Shown here in pieces: positions 54,320 through 62,413 of a stretch of DNA of 64,000 bases. Source of the stretch: Pedobacter caeni (GTDB taxonomy: Bacteria; Bacteroidota; Bacteroidia; Sphingobacteriales; Sphingobacteriaceae); contig NZ_FQUQ01000001.1 of NCBI RefSeq assembly GCF_900129215.1, forward strand, positions 310,001 through 374,000. The letters are read 5' to 3'. Below the pieces are notes generated by a model that saw nothing but the letters and a program-made list of their open reading frames with translations, searched no databases and was not told where the DNA came from. How positions within the stretch are numbered: the first letter of the stretch is position 1; every line of letters begins with the position of its first letter. Position numbers and translations under genes: made by a program.

Positions 54320-54928
54320 ATGGCTAAATTAACATTTGAGGAGAGAAACCAAAATAACTATGTAAAGCACAGCGAGGTTTCTTTAGAAACATTGGGAAAG
54401 TACGAGAATGTACTTCCTGAAGATTTGATAAATATATGGAGAGCATTGGGCTTTGGAATTTATGAAGATGGATTTCTTCAATTAGTGGATCCTGATGAAT
54501 TTGATTTCGTATTTGAATATATTGATAAGCTGTTGGAGCCGTCTATTGTTTTTGGGATTACTGCATTGGGAGATTTGTTAATCTGGGAAGGAAATGAAAA
54601 CTGGACGATAGCTCCGGATGAAGGAAACAGAGTCAAACAAATTGATGTAAGAAGGTGTAAAACTCGTGTAATCGGAGAAATGAAATTTGTTTTAAATCGT
54701 GTGTTGGGCGATAATTATGGCATCTCAGACAAAGATTTTTTTGATTCCAAAGCATTTCTTGAAATTAAAGGGAAGTTACCGGAGCTGAATTATGGTCAAT
54801 GCTATGGCTATGTTCCTGCTTTATCATTAGGAGGGAAAGCATCAAACAGTAATTTGCAGGTTGTAGACGCGAAATCCTACATTGAGGTGATTGGCCAGGC
54901 TGCAGGAAAGATCATTGATTTAGGATAG
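54320..54928 (+). CDS. GAD-like/DUF1851 protein, T6SS immunity (Tdi1) type
   Basis: A 202-residue soluble protein. The N-terminal GAD-like part (about 15-70: YENVLPEDLINIWRALGFGI then DGFLQLVDPDEF) is followed by the DUF1851 core (FGITALGDLLIWEGNENW) and a C-terminal helical part (GQCYGYVPALSLGGKASNSN, then IEVIGQAA). This architecture is that of Tdi1-like immunity proteins, which neutralise ADP-ribosyl cyclase/transferase toxins of type VI secretion. No toxin is adjacent, so it would be an orphan immunity gene. Confidence 0.75.
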   Translation: MAKLTFEERNQNNYVKHSEVSLETLGKYENVLPEDLINIWRALGFGIYEDGFLQLVDPDEFDFVFEYIDKLLEPSIVFGITALGDLLIWEGNENWTIAPDEGNRVKQIDVRRCKTRVIGEMKFVLNRVLGDNYGISDKDFFDSKAFLEIKGKLPELNYGQCYGYVPALSLGGKASNSNLQVVDAKSYIEVIGQAAGKIIDLG

Positions 54929-54971
54929 TTTTTAAAACACATCAGACAAAGAGGCAATTAAAAGATAGTTT

Positions 54972-55817
54972 ATGCAAGTAATCAGTAAGTACAATGTTAG
55001 AGAACAAAAAGTTGTTCGCTCATTAAAAATCCAACCGAAAATCTCTTCCAATCGGAATAGCAGAACCATAATTTTAGGTATGTTTTTAGTTTCACAACTG
55101 GTGTTACTATTCATATCTGCACATGCTCAGGCGCAAAAGAACACGAAGTTTAACTGGGATTTGAGTAAAAAGCTACAGCACCTTAGAAACAGGGAAGATT
55201 CGACAACCTGGTCTAAACGTAATTTTAAAATTGACTTAAAGGACATAGAATTTTCAGGTAAGCCTATGGTGGAAGGGGTTTTCCCCGGACCGAAATACAG
55301 CTTAATCGGAGATTCTGCTTTTGTTGGAAATGGTACCGTTGGAAATTATTCCGGGATTAGTTTAAAGGACAAAAAAATTATTTATAACGGCTTTTTCGTT
55401 GATAAGTCTTTTATCAATCAGGACTATCTTGGAGTTAAACCAAATGAAGTGTTTTTTCTGGTTGTTGTTCTGACAGACTATATAGCTGAAGACGGTAACT
55501 CTCATATGGAGGCAAGTGTCAGTTCGAGAAATTATCCGGATTACATTGGGCAAGGCAGCATTAAAACTAAAAATAATAAAATTGATTTTATTTCATTTCT
55601 TACCGCAGACAGGAATAACTATGCAGTTGTAAACTTTCGTCTTTTCGATTTGAATTTGGGAAGGGTTGTTTTGATTGCTCCTCAGAAGGATGGATCTCTA
55701 AGGTCTATGCAGTTGAAACCAGGAATATTACCATCTAAAGAAGTTAAGCTCTACATTAAAGACCTTTTGACTCAAAAAGAGGTTATCTCTTTCTTTTTAG
55801 AAAAAGCGAATATATAG
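54972..55817 (+). CDS. Exported protein of unknown function
   Basis: A 281-residue protein. A basic N-terminal tail of about 30 residues is followed by a hydrophobic signal helix (IILGMFLVSQLVLLFISAHA) and AQAQK, so cleavage near residue 52 is likely. The mature part is beta-rich (PGPKYSLIGDSAFVGNGTVG, FFLVVVLTDYIAEDGNSHM). Unrecognised. The terminator at 55834 is shared with the convergent gene. Confidence 0.55.
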   Translation: MQVISKYNVREQKVVRSLKIQPKISSNRNSRTIILGMFLVSQLVLLFISAHAQAQKNTKFNWDLSKKLQHLRNREDSTTWSKRNFKIDLKDIEFSGKPMVEGVFPGPKYSLIGDSAFVGNGTVGNYSGISLKDKKIIYNGFFVDKSFINQDYLGVKPNEVFFLVVVLTDYIAEDGNSHMEASVSSRNYPDYIGQGSIKTKNNKIDFISFLTADRNNYAVVNFRLFDLNLGRVVLIAPQKDGSLRSMQLKPGILPSKEVKLYIKDLLTQKEVISFFLEKANI

Positions 55818-55833
55818 ACGCTTATCAAGATAG

Positions 55834-55863
55834 CCCGCGTCTCTAACCGATGCGGGGTGTTTT
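55834..55863. terminator. Terminator shared by convergent genes
   Basis: CCCGCGTC (55834-55841) pairs with GATGCGGG (55849-55856, one G-T pair), followed by TGTTTTTATTTT on the plus strand. The last four codons and stop of the minus-strand gene lie inside the hairpin. Confidence 0.75.
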
Positions 55864-56871
55864 TATTTTACTGGTAACGCTTAATGATTTAGTTCTCTTT
55901 CCGAGATAGCTTAACCAGGCATTATAATCATTGCCAAACTTTTGATCCGTCAGATAGGACAAGAAGTTAGTTGTTTTAGTTCTCAGCTCATCCAGCTCCC
56001 TTCTCCGGCTTTTAAGGATTTCGACTATTGTTAGATTACCTTCCTTCAGAATTTGCTCAGCATAACGCTTACAATGGTTTTCTTTCTGATAAAGCTCCAT
56101 AAGGGAGGTAGCCCTAAAGGGATCAGGACAATTCAAGGTCAACACGAACATGTTGTGATGTTGCTGCCAATCTGAGGCATTCAGCCCAACGCGGTTTAAA
56201 TAACGGGTCAGATAGGTATTGGCTTCGTCGCCAATGGTAAAGTCCAGCAAAAAGGGAAACAGGACAAGCATGTCATCTTTAGACCGGGCCTGAGAAACGT
56301 ATCCCAACAATGCTGCAGATTTCATTCTTGCTTCATCGGATAATTTTAAAAAATTAAGGCAGCTGTCTTTATCAGAACTGTCCAGACTCCTGATCAGATC
56401 AAACCTCTCATAAACCTTTTCCTTGTTCACCAGTAAACCATATTGCTGATATACTGATATCGATTTATTGATTTCAGCGGAATCTTTATTCAGGAAGTCA
56501 AAATACCCCTGTTTAACAAAATTAATCTCATCATTGTTTATTCCAAAGTAAAGCAAATCGATCACTTTTTTTGGTGGATAGATCTTTTGTTTCTTAGCTG
56601 GAGGACTAAAATTATATACAGGATTAGCCCTTAAGACCACCAGCCGAAGTTCTTCCAGACCGATAACAGTGGCCTCTTTATAACCAAACTCTTTCAAATC
56701 CTGCATGCAAGGGGTGACTTTTTTCTCATTCAGAAACTGCATATAGCTAACTTCTGAATAGCCCTTAGGTAGGCCCCAAATTTCTACATGAGAAGTGTCC
56801 ATTTGTGCCTTCGCGCAGAAAGCGAATGAGTTACAGAGAAGAATTAACAGGAAGAAGCGTTTGGAGCCCAT
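55843..56871 (-). CDS. Exported protein of unknown function, 342 residues
   Basis: A signal peptide (FFLLILLCNSFAFCAKAQ) precedes a mostly helical mature protein with a charged centre. Segments such as KKVIDLLYFGINNDEINFVK and EARMKSAALLGYVSQARSKD suggest stacked helices, perhaps HEAT-like. No catalytic motif is seen. Its stop codon lies in the shared terminator hairpin. It is the most downstream gene of a minus-strand series to 59.9 kb. Confidence 0.55.
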   Translation of the reverse strand: MGSKRFFLLILLCNSFAFCAKAQMDTSHVEIWGLPKGYSEVSYMQFLNEKKVTPCMQDLKEFGYKEATVIGLEELRLVVLRANPVYNFSPPAKKQKIYPPKKVIDLLYFGINNDEINFVKQGYFDFLNKDSAEINKSISVYQQYGLLVNKEKVYERFDLIRSLDSSDKDSCLNFLKLSDEARMKSAALLGYVSQARSKDDMLVLFPFLLDFTIGDEANTYLTRYLNRVGLNASDWQQHHNMFVLTLNCPDPFRATSLMELYQKENHCKRYAEQILKEGNLTIVEILKSRRRELDELRTKTTNFLSYLTDQKFGNDYNAWLSYLGKRTKSLSVTSKIKTPRIG

Positions 56872-56934
56872 TGGTTTGTTGGTTTTTCTTTAATACAAGA
56901 ATTGCTTTTTGGTAACCCTGGCTTGTAGCGCTAA

Positions 56935-57681
56935 TCAATCAATGAAGCCATTTTTCTTCTGATACTCCCATAGCTCTTTATTTTTCTCTATATAGCGTGA
57001 CGGCGTATCTATATAATTTGCCCCCGCATTAATACCACTATCAATCTTGCTTTTAATGCTGTTTGCAAGACCGCCAAAAGTCATTCTTAAATAATCTTTT
57101 TTAGACAATTGTTTTTCGTAAAATGTGTCATCCGGTTTGGGTTCTTTTGACCTTAATCTTGTTTTGAGCAAGGTCTTTTCCAGATTAACGCCCCGTAACC
57201 AGACCACGAGATTTCCGCTATTCGCAATTCCGATAACGAAATTTAGTCCCTTTTTTTTTCCGGCATGAGAGGAGAGCTCAAGAAACTGTTTATTACCGGA
57301 TGCATGTTTAAAAATGGATTTAATTTCAGCCTTTGGTAGCTCTAAAGTGTCGCTGTAAAATTTTTCATCGCGATAGGACGCATATCTTAGCACTATCTTT
57401 TCTGGTAACCGCTGTATTTTTGCGTGATTTCCACTAACGTAATCCGTATCCCATTCCGTACTGAAATCATTTACCCATTCACGGTCGATAATTTCAAAAT
57501 CATCACCAGGAATAAGAAAATGAGCTTCAATGATGTGGATTGGAAATGTGGAAGGAGCAAGGATAGTGGCCGAATAATTATAGCGTTCCCAGCCCTTAAA
57601 ACTTATATTTTTATACGCTGTAGCGACAATCAATAAAATTGTAATGCCGATATAGACCTTGTTAGTCAGATTAAGCTTCAT
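56935..57681 (-). CDS. DUF2931-like membrane-anchored protein
   Basis: A 248-residue protein with an N-terminal signal anchor (VYIGITILLIVATAYK). The core LPEKIVLRYASYRDEKFYSD, TLELPKAEIKSIFKH and the later NSGNLVVWLRGVN match the pattern of DUF2931, small exported proteins of unknown role that often occur near type VI secretion or toxin-immunity genes. It lies 4 bases downstream of the preceding minus-strand gene, so they are cotranscribed. Confidence 0.6.
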   Translation of the reverse strand: MKLNLTNKVYIGITILLIVATAYKNISFKGWERYNYSATILAPSTFPIHIIEAHFLIPGDDFEIIDREWVNDFSTEWDTDYVSGNHAKIQRLPEKIVLRYASYRDEKFYSDTLELPKAEIKSIFKHASGNKQFLELSSHAGKKKGLNFVIGIANSGNLVVWLRGVNLEKTLLKTRLRSKEPKPDDTFYEKQLSKKDYLRMTFGGLANSIKSKIDSGINAGANYIDTPSRYIEKNKELWEYQKKNGFID

Positions 57682-57685
57682 GCAT

Positions 57686-57994
57686 TTAATTTTTAAAGGA
57701 ATGTGCTAAGCCTGTTACGTAAATAAAAATGCCGATATAGCCAATGCTTAACAGAACCAGGATGGCAAAAATCCATTTGGCAATCCGATAGCCCTTTCCG
57801 TGATAACTGAAGGCATATATTCCCAACAAAATCGTCAGAGCCCACACTGCAAATGCTGTATTTACACTTGAGTCATATTCATCGATATCTCCTGTATTGA
57901 TAAAAATCAATACCAATGACACATTTACCAAAATAAGGACTAAAGACAAGTTACTGTTCTTTTGTTTTTGAAGCTCTGATGCTGTGTTTTCCAT
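57686..57994 (-). CDS. Small three-helix membrane protein
   Basis: A 102-residue protein with three hydrophobic helices (LSLVLILVNVSLVLIFINTG; NTAFAVWALTILLGIYAF; IAKWIFAILVLLSIGYIGIF) and a short charged N-terminus. Unrecognised. The DUF2931-like gene follows after 4 bases. Confidence 0.6.
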   Translation of the reverse strand: MENTASELQKQKNSNLSLVLILVNVSLVLIFINTGDIDEYDSSVNTAFAVWALTILLGIYAFSYHGKGYRIAKWIFAILVLLSIGYIGIFIYVTGLAHSFKN

Positions 57995-58012
57995 AATTTA
58001 AAAGCTAGCTGA

Positions 58013-58708
58013 TTATTTTATAAAAGTCATGTCAAGGCTTCTGAACTTCATCCATTCATCAAACATTTTGCTTTCGCTGTATACTACAATTAAGCTGAGT
58101 TTATTTGTATTACCGGTCAGATTTTTTTTATGAATTACGAATAAGGCCGACTTATTCTGGCTGTCATTCCATTTTAGGGATTCTTCAATGATATGTTGAG
58201 TTTCTTGCTCTCCATTCTCATTCAGGAAAATGGGATGCTCTTTTGTGTTTTCTAGTTTTTTGTAAAAAGCAGGCTTTCCTAAACTCTTGTTGAGTTCCTT
58301 GATCAGTAATTCCTGATTGGGGTTATTCTCCAGTTCTAATTCGTAGCTAAAAGCTGAATTGCTATCTTTTAAATAATAAACAACCAAACTGTTCAGCTTT
58401 CCCAGGTTCAATTCATTGTATTTGAAATTCCCGCTCAAAGGAAATGAAAATTCCTCATAAGCTAAGTTTAAATTATATTCTGAATTGCTATTGTCGTTTT
58501 TTGTCAAATCAAATGCCTGCAAGATTTTGTCTATACTTTGATTTAACTTGATTGTGTTGATCAGGATGGTCTGATGTTTGATCTGCGGAGGATGGTTCTT
58601 AGCTTCCTTCCCGATTACTTGTTTTGTATCTTTTCCATTTTTGCAGCCTGAAATTGCCACATTCAGGGTAATTAGGAGGAAGATACCTGATATCGTGTTT
58701 TTTGTCAT
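58013..58708 (-). CDS. Lipoprotein of unknown function, 231 residues
   Basis: A lipoprotein signal ends AISGC (Cys22, then KNGKDTK). The mature part has a helix with ILINTIKLNQSIDKILQAFD, then a beta-rich domain (NELNLGKLNSLVVYYL; SAFSYELELENNPNQEL) and a C-terminal strand set (LSLIVVYSESKMFDEWM). It resembles small lipoproteins tied to surface competition genes in Bacteroidota but I do not recognise the family. It lies 18 bases before the membrane protein gene. Confidence 0.58.
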   Translation of the reverse strand: MTKNTISGIFLLITLNVAISGCKNGKDTKQVIGKEAKNHPPQIKHQTILINTIKLNQSIDKILQAFDLTKNDNSNSEYNLNLAYEEFSFPLSGNFKYNELNLGKLNSLVVYYLKDSNSAFSYELELENNPNQELLIKELNKSLGKPAFYKKLENTKEHPIFLNENGEQETQHIIEESLKWNDSQNKSALFVIHKKNLTGNTNKLSLIVVYSESKMFDEWMKFRSLDMTFIK

Positions 58709-58806
58709 TGTCTAAGTGTTTTAGAAGTACTAGAAAAGCGTTAACCCTATAAAGGAGAATTGGTTATGGTCTTTGTCTGCAGCCTTTCTTTTGTGTAAAC
58801 TTTGAT

Positions 58807-59322
58807 TTAGTTGTCTGGCCCTTTACTTTTTTGTTCCCGCAGCTTCATTTTAAGTAAGCTTAATAGATCCTCTTTTTTTATGTCTAACAGGTCTGTATCT
58901 ATCCATAATAAATCTGGTTTTGTTGTGGTAAGATTGTGGAGATAACCAATTAAAGACCTGTAATCTTCGATTTTTGTGGTCCTGTATTTAACAGGAGTTT
59001 TTACATCTATGAAAATTGACCGGGTCCTGTAAAATCCGGCTTGAAAGTCATTGATTTCATCCCAGGGAATAAAGATTTCTTTTAAAACGGTATGGTTTGT
59101 GACGCCATACTCATCAAGTTTTAGGGCCGCAATTCCTTTTCTGCTGTTACGAAGTTGCGCTACTCTTTCCAGAAGAATAAGCCCGATGACGACAATCCAT
59201 AAAATAAAAATCAATCTTACAGATAAATAGGTGGTAAGCAGGACAAATACAGAGAATGCCAGGCCAGATAAACATAAAATAATGCTGATCATGATTTCTC
59301 TGGTTTTAAATTTTATGATCAT
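58807..59322 (-). CDS. Two-helix membrane protein with PH-like domain (STM3941-like)
   Basis: A 171-residue protein with a short basic start, two adjacent helices (EIMISIILCLSGLAFSVFVL; LIFILWIVVIGLILLERV) and a cytoplasmic PH-like part: ALKLDEYGVTNHTVLKEIFI, PWDEINDFQAGFYRTRSIFI. The IPW-x-E/D-I motif after two membrane helices is as in STM3941-like and bacterial PH proteins. Function unknown. Confidence 0.6.
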   Translation of the reverse strand: MIIKFKTREIMISIILCLSGLAFSVFVLLTTYLSVRLIFILWIVVIGLILLERVAQLRNSRKGIAALKLDEYGVTNHTVLKEIFIPWDEINDFQAGFYRTRSIFIDVKTPVKYRTTKIEDYRSLIGYLHNLTTTKPDLLWIDTDLLDIKKEDLLSLLKMKLREQKSKGPDN

Positions 59323-59377
59323 TCAATCGAGTGTTAATAAGGTGATAGTGGTATTCATGACAGAAGAGGAAATGCGA

Positions 59378-59896
59378 TCAAAGTAACATAAATAAAAAGA
59401 ACTGAAGCAGACAAATTACAAAACAGTACCAGTATAGCTTTTTTTTAGAGCGGTTATACGCTATAATGTTCAGCACGATTAAAATGAAAGAAAACAGGAT
59501 GGTGGTCAGATGGGTAAACAAGCCTTTACGAACAACATAGTAGTAACAATCTATGAGTTTATTTTGCTCATTAAGCCCAATATAGAATATTTCGGTAGGG
59601 ATCTGGCTTAAGTTTACCTCGTCCGGGCTGGTGGAAAAAGTACAGTGTAAATTAGGTTTTGGTTCCTGTTTAAATAAACTTAAAGTTCCATTTCCATTGT
59701 TTACATAAGTGTTATTGTCGTTTTTTAACTTGAAATAATAGCTGGGAATCCTGTTTCCTGATTTTTCTACCGATTCAATAAATCCTTTTCTGGGTACAAG
59801 TGATTGGTATAGGTTGATTACTTTAAAAGGGATATATAACCAAAAAAATAGGGTTAATATAAGGGTGAAATGATTGAAAGTAATTCTTGTAGTCAT
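59378..59896 (-). CDS. Membrane protein with a small extracytoplasmic domain
   Basis: 172 residues from the Met codon at 59896 (an upstream ATG at 60001 adds 35 residues that do not look natural). It has a helix near the start (FTLILTLFFWLYIPFKVINL), a soluble beta-rich domain (GNRIPSYYFKLKNDNNTYVN...), and two C-terminal helices (FTHLTTILFSFILIVLNIIA; LYWYCFVICLLQFFLFML). Unrecognised. Confidence 0.5.
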   Translation of the reverse strand: MTTRITFNHFTLILTLFFWLYIPFKVINLYQSLVPRKGFIESVEKSGNRIPSYYFKLKNDNNTYVNNGNGTLSLFKQEPKPNLHCTFSTSPDEVNLSQIPTEIFYIGLNEQNKLIDCYYYVVRKGLFTHLTTILFSFILIVLNIIAYNRSKKKLYWYCFVICLLQFFLFMLL

Positions 59897-60046
59897 ATGG
59901 CGTCTGGTTACAACTGTCTGGTGACCAATCTTGCTACCAAAAGTAGGGCCAAATACAGGTTGTGTCACTAAGTGGTGATAAATTAATATTAATTTTAACA
60001 AAAATGTTTTACAAAACTTCTGTACTTTTAGTTATTCACCCTTTAA

Positions 60047-60637
60047 TTGAACCCTTTGCTCAGAATAAAATACATATCATTTGTCGCTTTAGTGCTGTTG
60101 TTGCTTTTTGATTCTTGTAAGAATGTACCAAAAACGCCGGGAGAAAAAGCAAAGCACCTGATTGCCCAGGCCTTTGGAGCAGGAGAAAACTATACCTATC
60201 AATATGAGCCGGGTCTCTTTGGGAAACTGGATCGTGCGTACAGTACCTATCATGATGATTCTCTTTACGTAGTTTATCGGAATCGCGTGGAACATTGCCT
60301 GGATATGAGCACAGCAGCCTTTATGGAGCTGGCAGCGATTGGCTACCGGGTAGATACCACCAGGAACGAGCTTAAAAAGGAGAAATTATGGAAGGAAATG
60401 CTTGCCGCTTCGGCAAAGCAAAGAAAGTATAACGACAGCTCTTCCTTTTATAGTGCCAAATCTGATTCTATAAAACAAATCTATAAACCTCATCTTATAG
60501 GCTGGAAAATTGTACATGAATACAGGGCTAATAATGCTTATGGTGTTCAGGTGGAACAAAAAACAACTTTTTATTTTGATGATTCATTAACCAGGATTAC
60601 CGGGCCTGAGGAGGCTGTTAAACTTGCCTGGAAATAA
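60047..60637 (+). CDS. Lipoprotein of unknown function, TTG start
   Basis: A 196-residue lipoprotein with hydrophobic signal FVALVLLLLFDSC (Cys24). No ATG gives a full signal peptide, so TTG at 60047 is likely. The mature protein is helical, with KAKHLIAQAFGAGENYTYQY early and a C-terminal VHEYRANNAYGVQVEQKTTF segment. It is the first of three tightly spaced genes (13-base and 1-base junctions). Confidence 0.55.
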   Translation: MNPLLRIKYISFVALVLLLLFDSCKNVPKTPGEKAKHLIAQAFGAGENYTYQYEPGLFGKLDRAYSTYHDDSLYVVYRNRVEHCLDMSTAAFMELAAIGYRVDTTRNELKKEKLWKEMLAASAKQRKYNDSSSFYSAKSDSIKQIYKPHLIGWKIVHEYRANNAYGVQVEQKTTFYFDDSLTRITGPEEAVKLAWK

Positions 60638-60650
60638 TTAATATTAGAAA

Positions 60651-60998
60651 ATGACCCGAATTAAGCCCTTCATCATCCGTTTATTATTTATTGCCGTACC
60701 TTTGCTGTTGCTGTATTTTTATGCCCAAATGGCATTTGAAGCCAACAGGCAAAAAGAACATCCTACAGATGCAGGATTGGGTATCGCAATTTTGCTGGTT
60801 TTTATACTAATCGTTTTATTTATTGGCTTTTTAGTCGATTTTATTAAAAACCTGAGGCGTAAACAATATAAAATTGCAGGATTTGATTTTTGCTTATTGC
60901 TGCTTTTTACCATACCTGTTATTTACATTGGATGCCTGATGACCAGCAGGGAATGCTTTTGCGGCTGGCTTATTGATACGATAGATTTTGCAAGGTAA
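60651..60998 (+). CDS. Three-helix membrane protein
   Basis: A 115-residue protein with helices LLFIAVPLLLLYFYAQMAF, LGIAILLVFILIVLFIGFLV and FDFCLLLLFTIPVIYIGCLM, and a cysteine-containing C-terminal end (SRECFCGW). Its last base is the first base of the next gene's ATG (TAATG overlap), so it is coupled to the hydrolase. Unrecognised family. Confidence 0.6.
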   Translation: MTRIKPFIIRLLFIAVPLLLLYFYAQMAFEANRQKEHPTDAGLGIAILLVFILIVLFIGFLVDFIKNLRRKQYKIAGFDFCLLLLFTIPVIYIGCLMTSRECFCGWLIDTIDFAR

Positions 60999-61816
60999 TG
61001 AAACAACTTATTTCCATACTCGCTTTTCTAATATTGGTTCAGTTTACTTATGGACAAAATGTTGACAGTCTCAAAAAAGAAGAAATTCAAAAAGGACTGG
61101 AACAACAATTCTTCCCAGGTTCCAAATTCCAGGGAGAATTTCATTTTGGATTTCCGGATCCTTTTACGGAATTAAATTTTGTGACAAAAGATGGCTATAA
61201 CTTAAATGGCTTACTTTTCAAAGCAAGGCTGACAAACGGGTTGATCTTTTATCTGCATGGCAGCAATGATGGAGTGAACGTTTGGGGGAAAATTGCACCT
61301 TTTTACACCCGTCTTAATTATGATATTTTCATTCTTGACTATCGGGGTTATGGGAAGAGTGGAGGTAAGGTGAGCAGCGAATCTCAATTGTCTGACGACA
61401 TCCAGATGGTGTATGGCAATTTAAGAAGAATTTATTCAGAGTCTATAATTATTGTGATGGGCCAGTCGATCGGTACGGGGCCGGCTGCAATCCTTGCAGC
61501 AAACAATAACCCTAAAGCATTGGTCTTACAAGCCCCATATTATAGCATATCAGATTGGATATCCAACGTTGCGCCGGGTACCGATTCCTCCAATATGAAA
61601 TATCAATTTAAGACGTATGAATTTTTGCAAAAAATAAAGGTACCGGTAACGATTTTTCATGGAGACGCTGACAAGGCTATATATCCTGGCTCTTCTAAGA
61701 AACTGAGTCCATTTTTAAAAAAAGGTGATCAATTGTTCATTTTGAAAGGAGAGGGGCACAACAGTTTTATCAATAACACCGCATATTTGGAACAAATGAA
61801 AAAGATCCTTAAATAA
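60998..61816 (+). CDS. Exported alpha/beta hydrolase
   Basis: A 272-residue hydrolase with a signal peptide (LISILAFLILVQFTYGQ). The fold shows the oxyanion loop FYLHGSNDGV, the DYRGYGKSGG turn, the nucleophile elbow GQSIG (S157), acid in FHGDADKAIY and histidine in GEGHNSF. It belongs to the ABHD13/17-like serine aminopeptidase/monoglyceride-lipase group; substrates may be lipids or acyl groups. It overlaps the preceding membrane protein gene by one base. Confidence 0.85.
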   Translation: MKQLISILAFLILVQFTYGQNVDSLKKEEIQKGLEQQFFPGSKFQGEFHFGFPDPFTELNFVTKDGYNLNGLLFKARLTNGLIFYLHGSNDGVNVWGKIAPFYTRLNYDIFILDYRGYGKSGGKVSSESQLSDDIQMVYGNLRRIYSESIIIVMGQSIGTGPAAILAANNNPKALVLQAPYYSISDWISNVAPGTDSSNMKYQFKTYEFLQKIKVPVTIFHGDADKAIYPGSSKKLSPFLKKGDQLFILKGEGHNSFINNTAYLEQMKKILK

Positions 61817-61922
61817 GCTATGCTTTTTTGTTTCAGCCAAATTCTCAGCCGCTTTATTTCCGGAATTAAAGATGTAACCTATGATGCAGGCATCAGATGG
61901 CTATAGTTAGTATACTATGTTT

Positions 61923-62300
61923 TTACAAAGAGTTGTCGACAAATTCACCCTTTTCGGAAACGATCTGATTTCCCCAGTTGGTAATTGTTTCCAGTACCGG
62001 TATAAATGTTTTTCCAAAATCCGTCAGACTGTAAACAACTTTAACAGGAGGCTTTTTGCCATATACCTTTCTTGATACCAGGCCGTCCTTTTCTAATTGT
62101 TTCAACTGTAAACTCAATGTCATTTCGGTAATATTTGGTACTTCTTTCCGAAGCTCGTTATACCGTTTTTCCGCATCTTTTAAATGATAGAGAATCACCG
62201 CTTTCCATTTTCCACCGATCAAATCCATCGCCAGACTAATCGTACAGGGGTAAGCCTTCCCATTTAGTTTTACGTAATCACCAATACATTCTGTTTTCAT
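61923..62300 (-). CDS. HxlR family transcriptional regulator
   Basis: A 125-residue winged-helix regulator: CTISLAMDLIGGKWKAVILY, RYNELRKEVPNITEMTLSLQ, LKQLEKDGLVSRKVYGKKPP, then VVYSLTDFGKTF. Two cysteines (C5, C19) lie in the N-terminal arm, where HxlR/HypR-type proteins sense thiol stress. It is divergent from an NmrA-family gene 113 bases away, and the space between carries mirror-image promoters and two palindromes, so it probably represses both genes. Confidence 0.9.
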   Translation of the reverse strand: MKTECIGDYVKLNGKAYPCTISLAMDLIGGKWKAVILYHLKDAEKRYNELRKEVPNITEMTLSLQLKQLEKDGLVSRKVYGKKPPVKVVYSLTDFGKTFIPVLETITNWGNQIVSEKGEFVDNSL

Positions 62301-62317
62301 CCTGCATTTATTTTAAC

Positions 62318-62386
62318 CTATCTGTTTGGATAGTTATTGCAAATGTAAGGCGCTAAAAATACTTTTGCAACTATAATTATTATAGT
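62318..62386. promoter_or_regulatory. Divergent, overlapping promoters of hxlR-type and nmrA-type genes with two operators
   Basis: Plus strand: TTG (62337-62339), 20 bases, TACTTTTG (62360-62367). Minus strand: TTG (62370-62368), 20 bases, TACATTTG (62347-62340). Both fit the Bacteroidota TTG-N20-TAnnTTTG promoter. Right after each -7 box lies a palindrome: ACTATAATTATTATAGT at 62370-62386, and CTATC-N6-GATAG at 62318-62333. They share half-site AACTAT/ATAG. Confidence 0.7.
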
Positions 62387-62413
62387 ATAAATTTTCACCT
62401 AAATCATAAAAGA

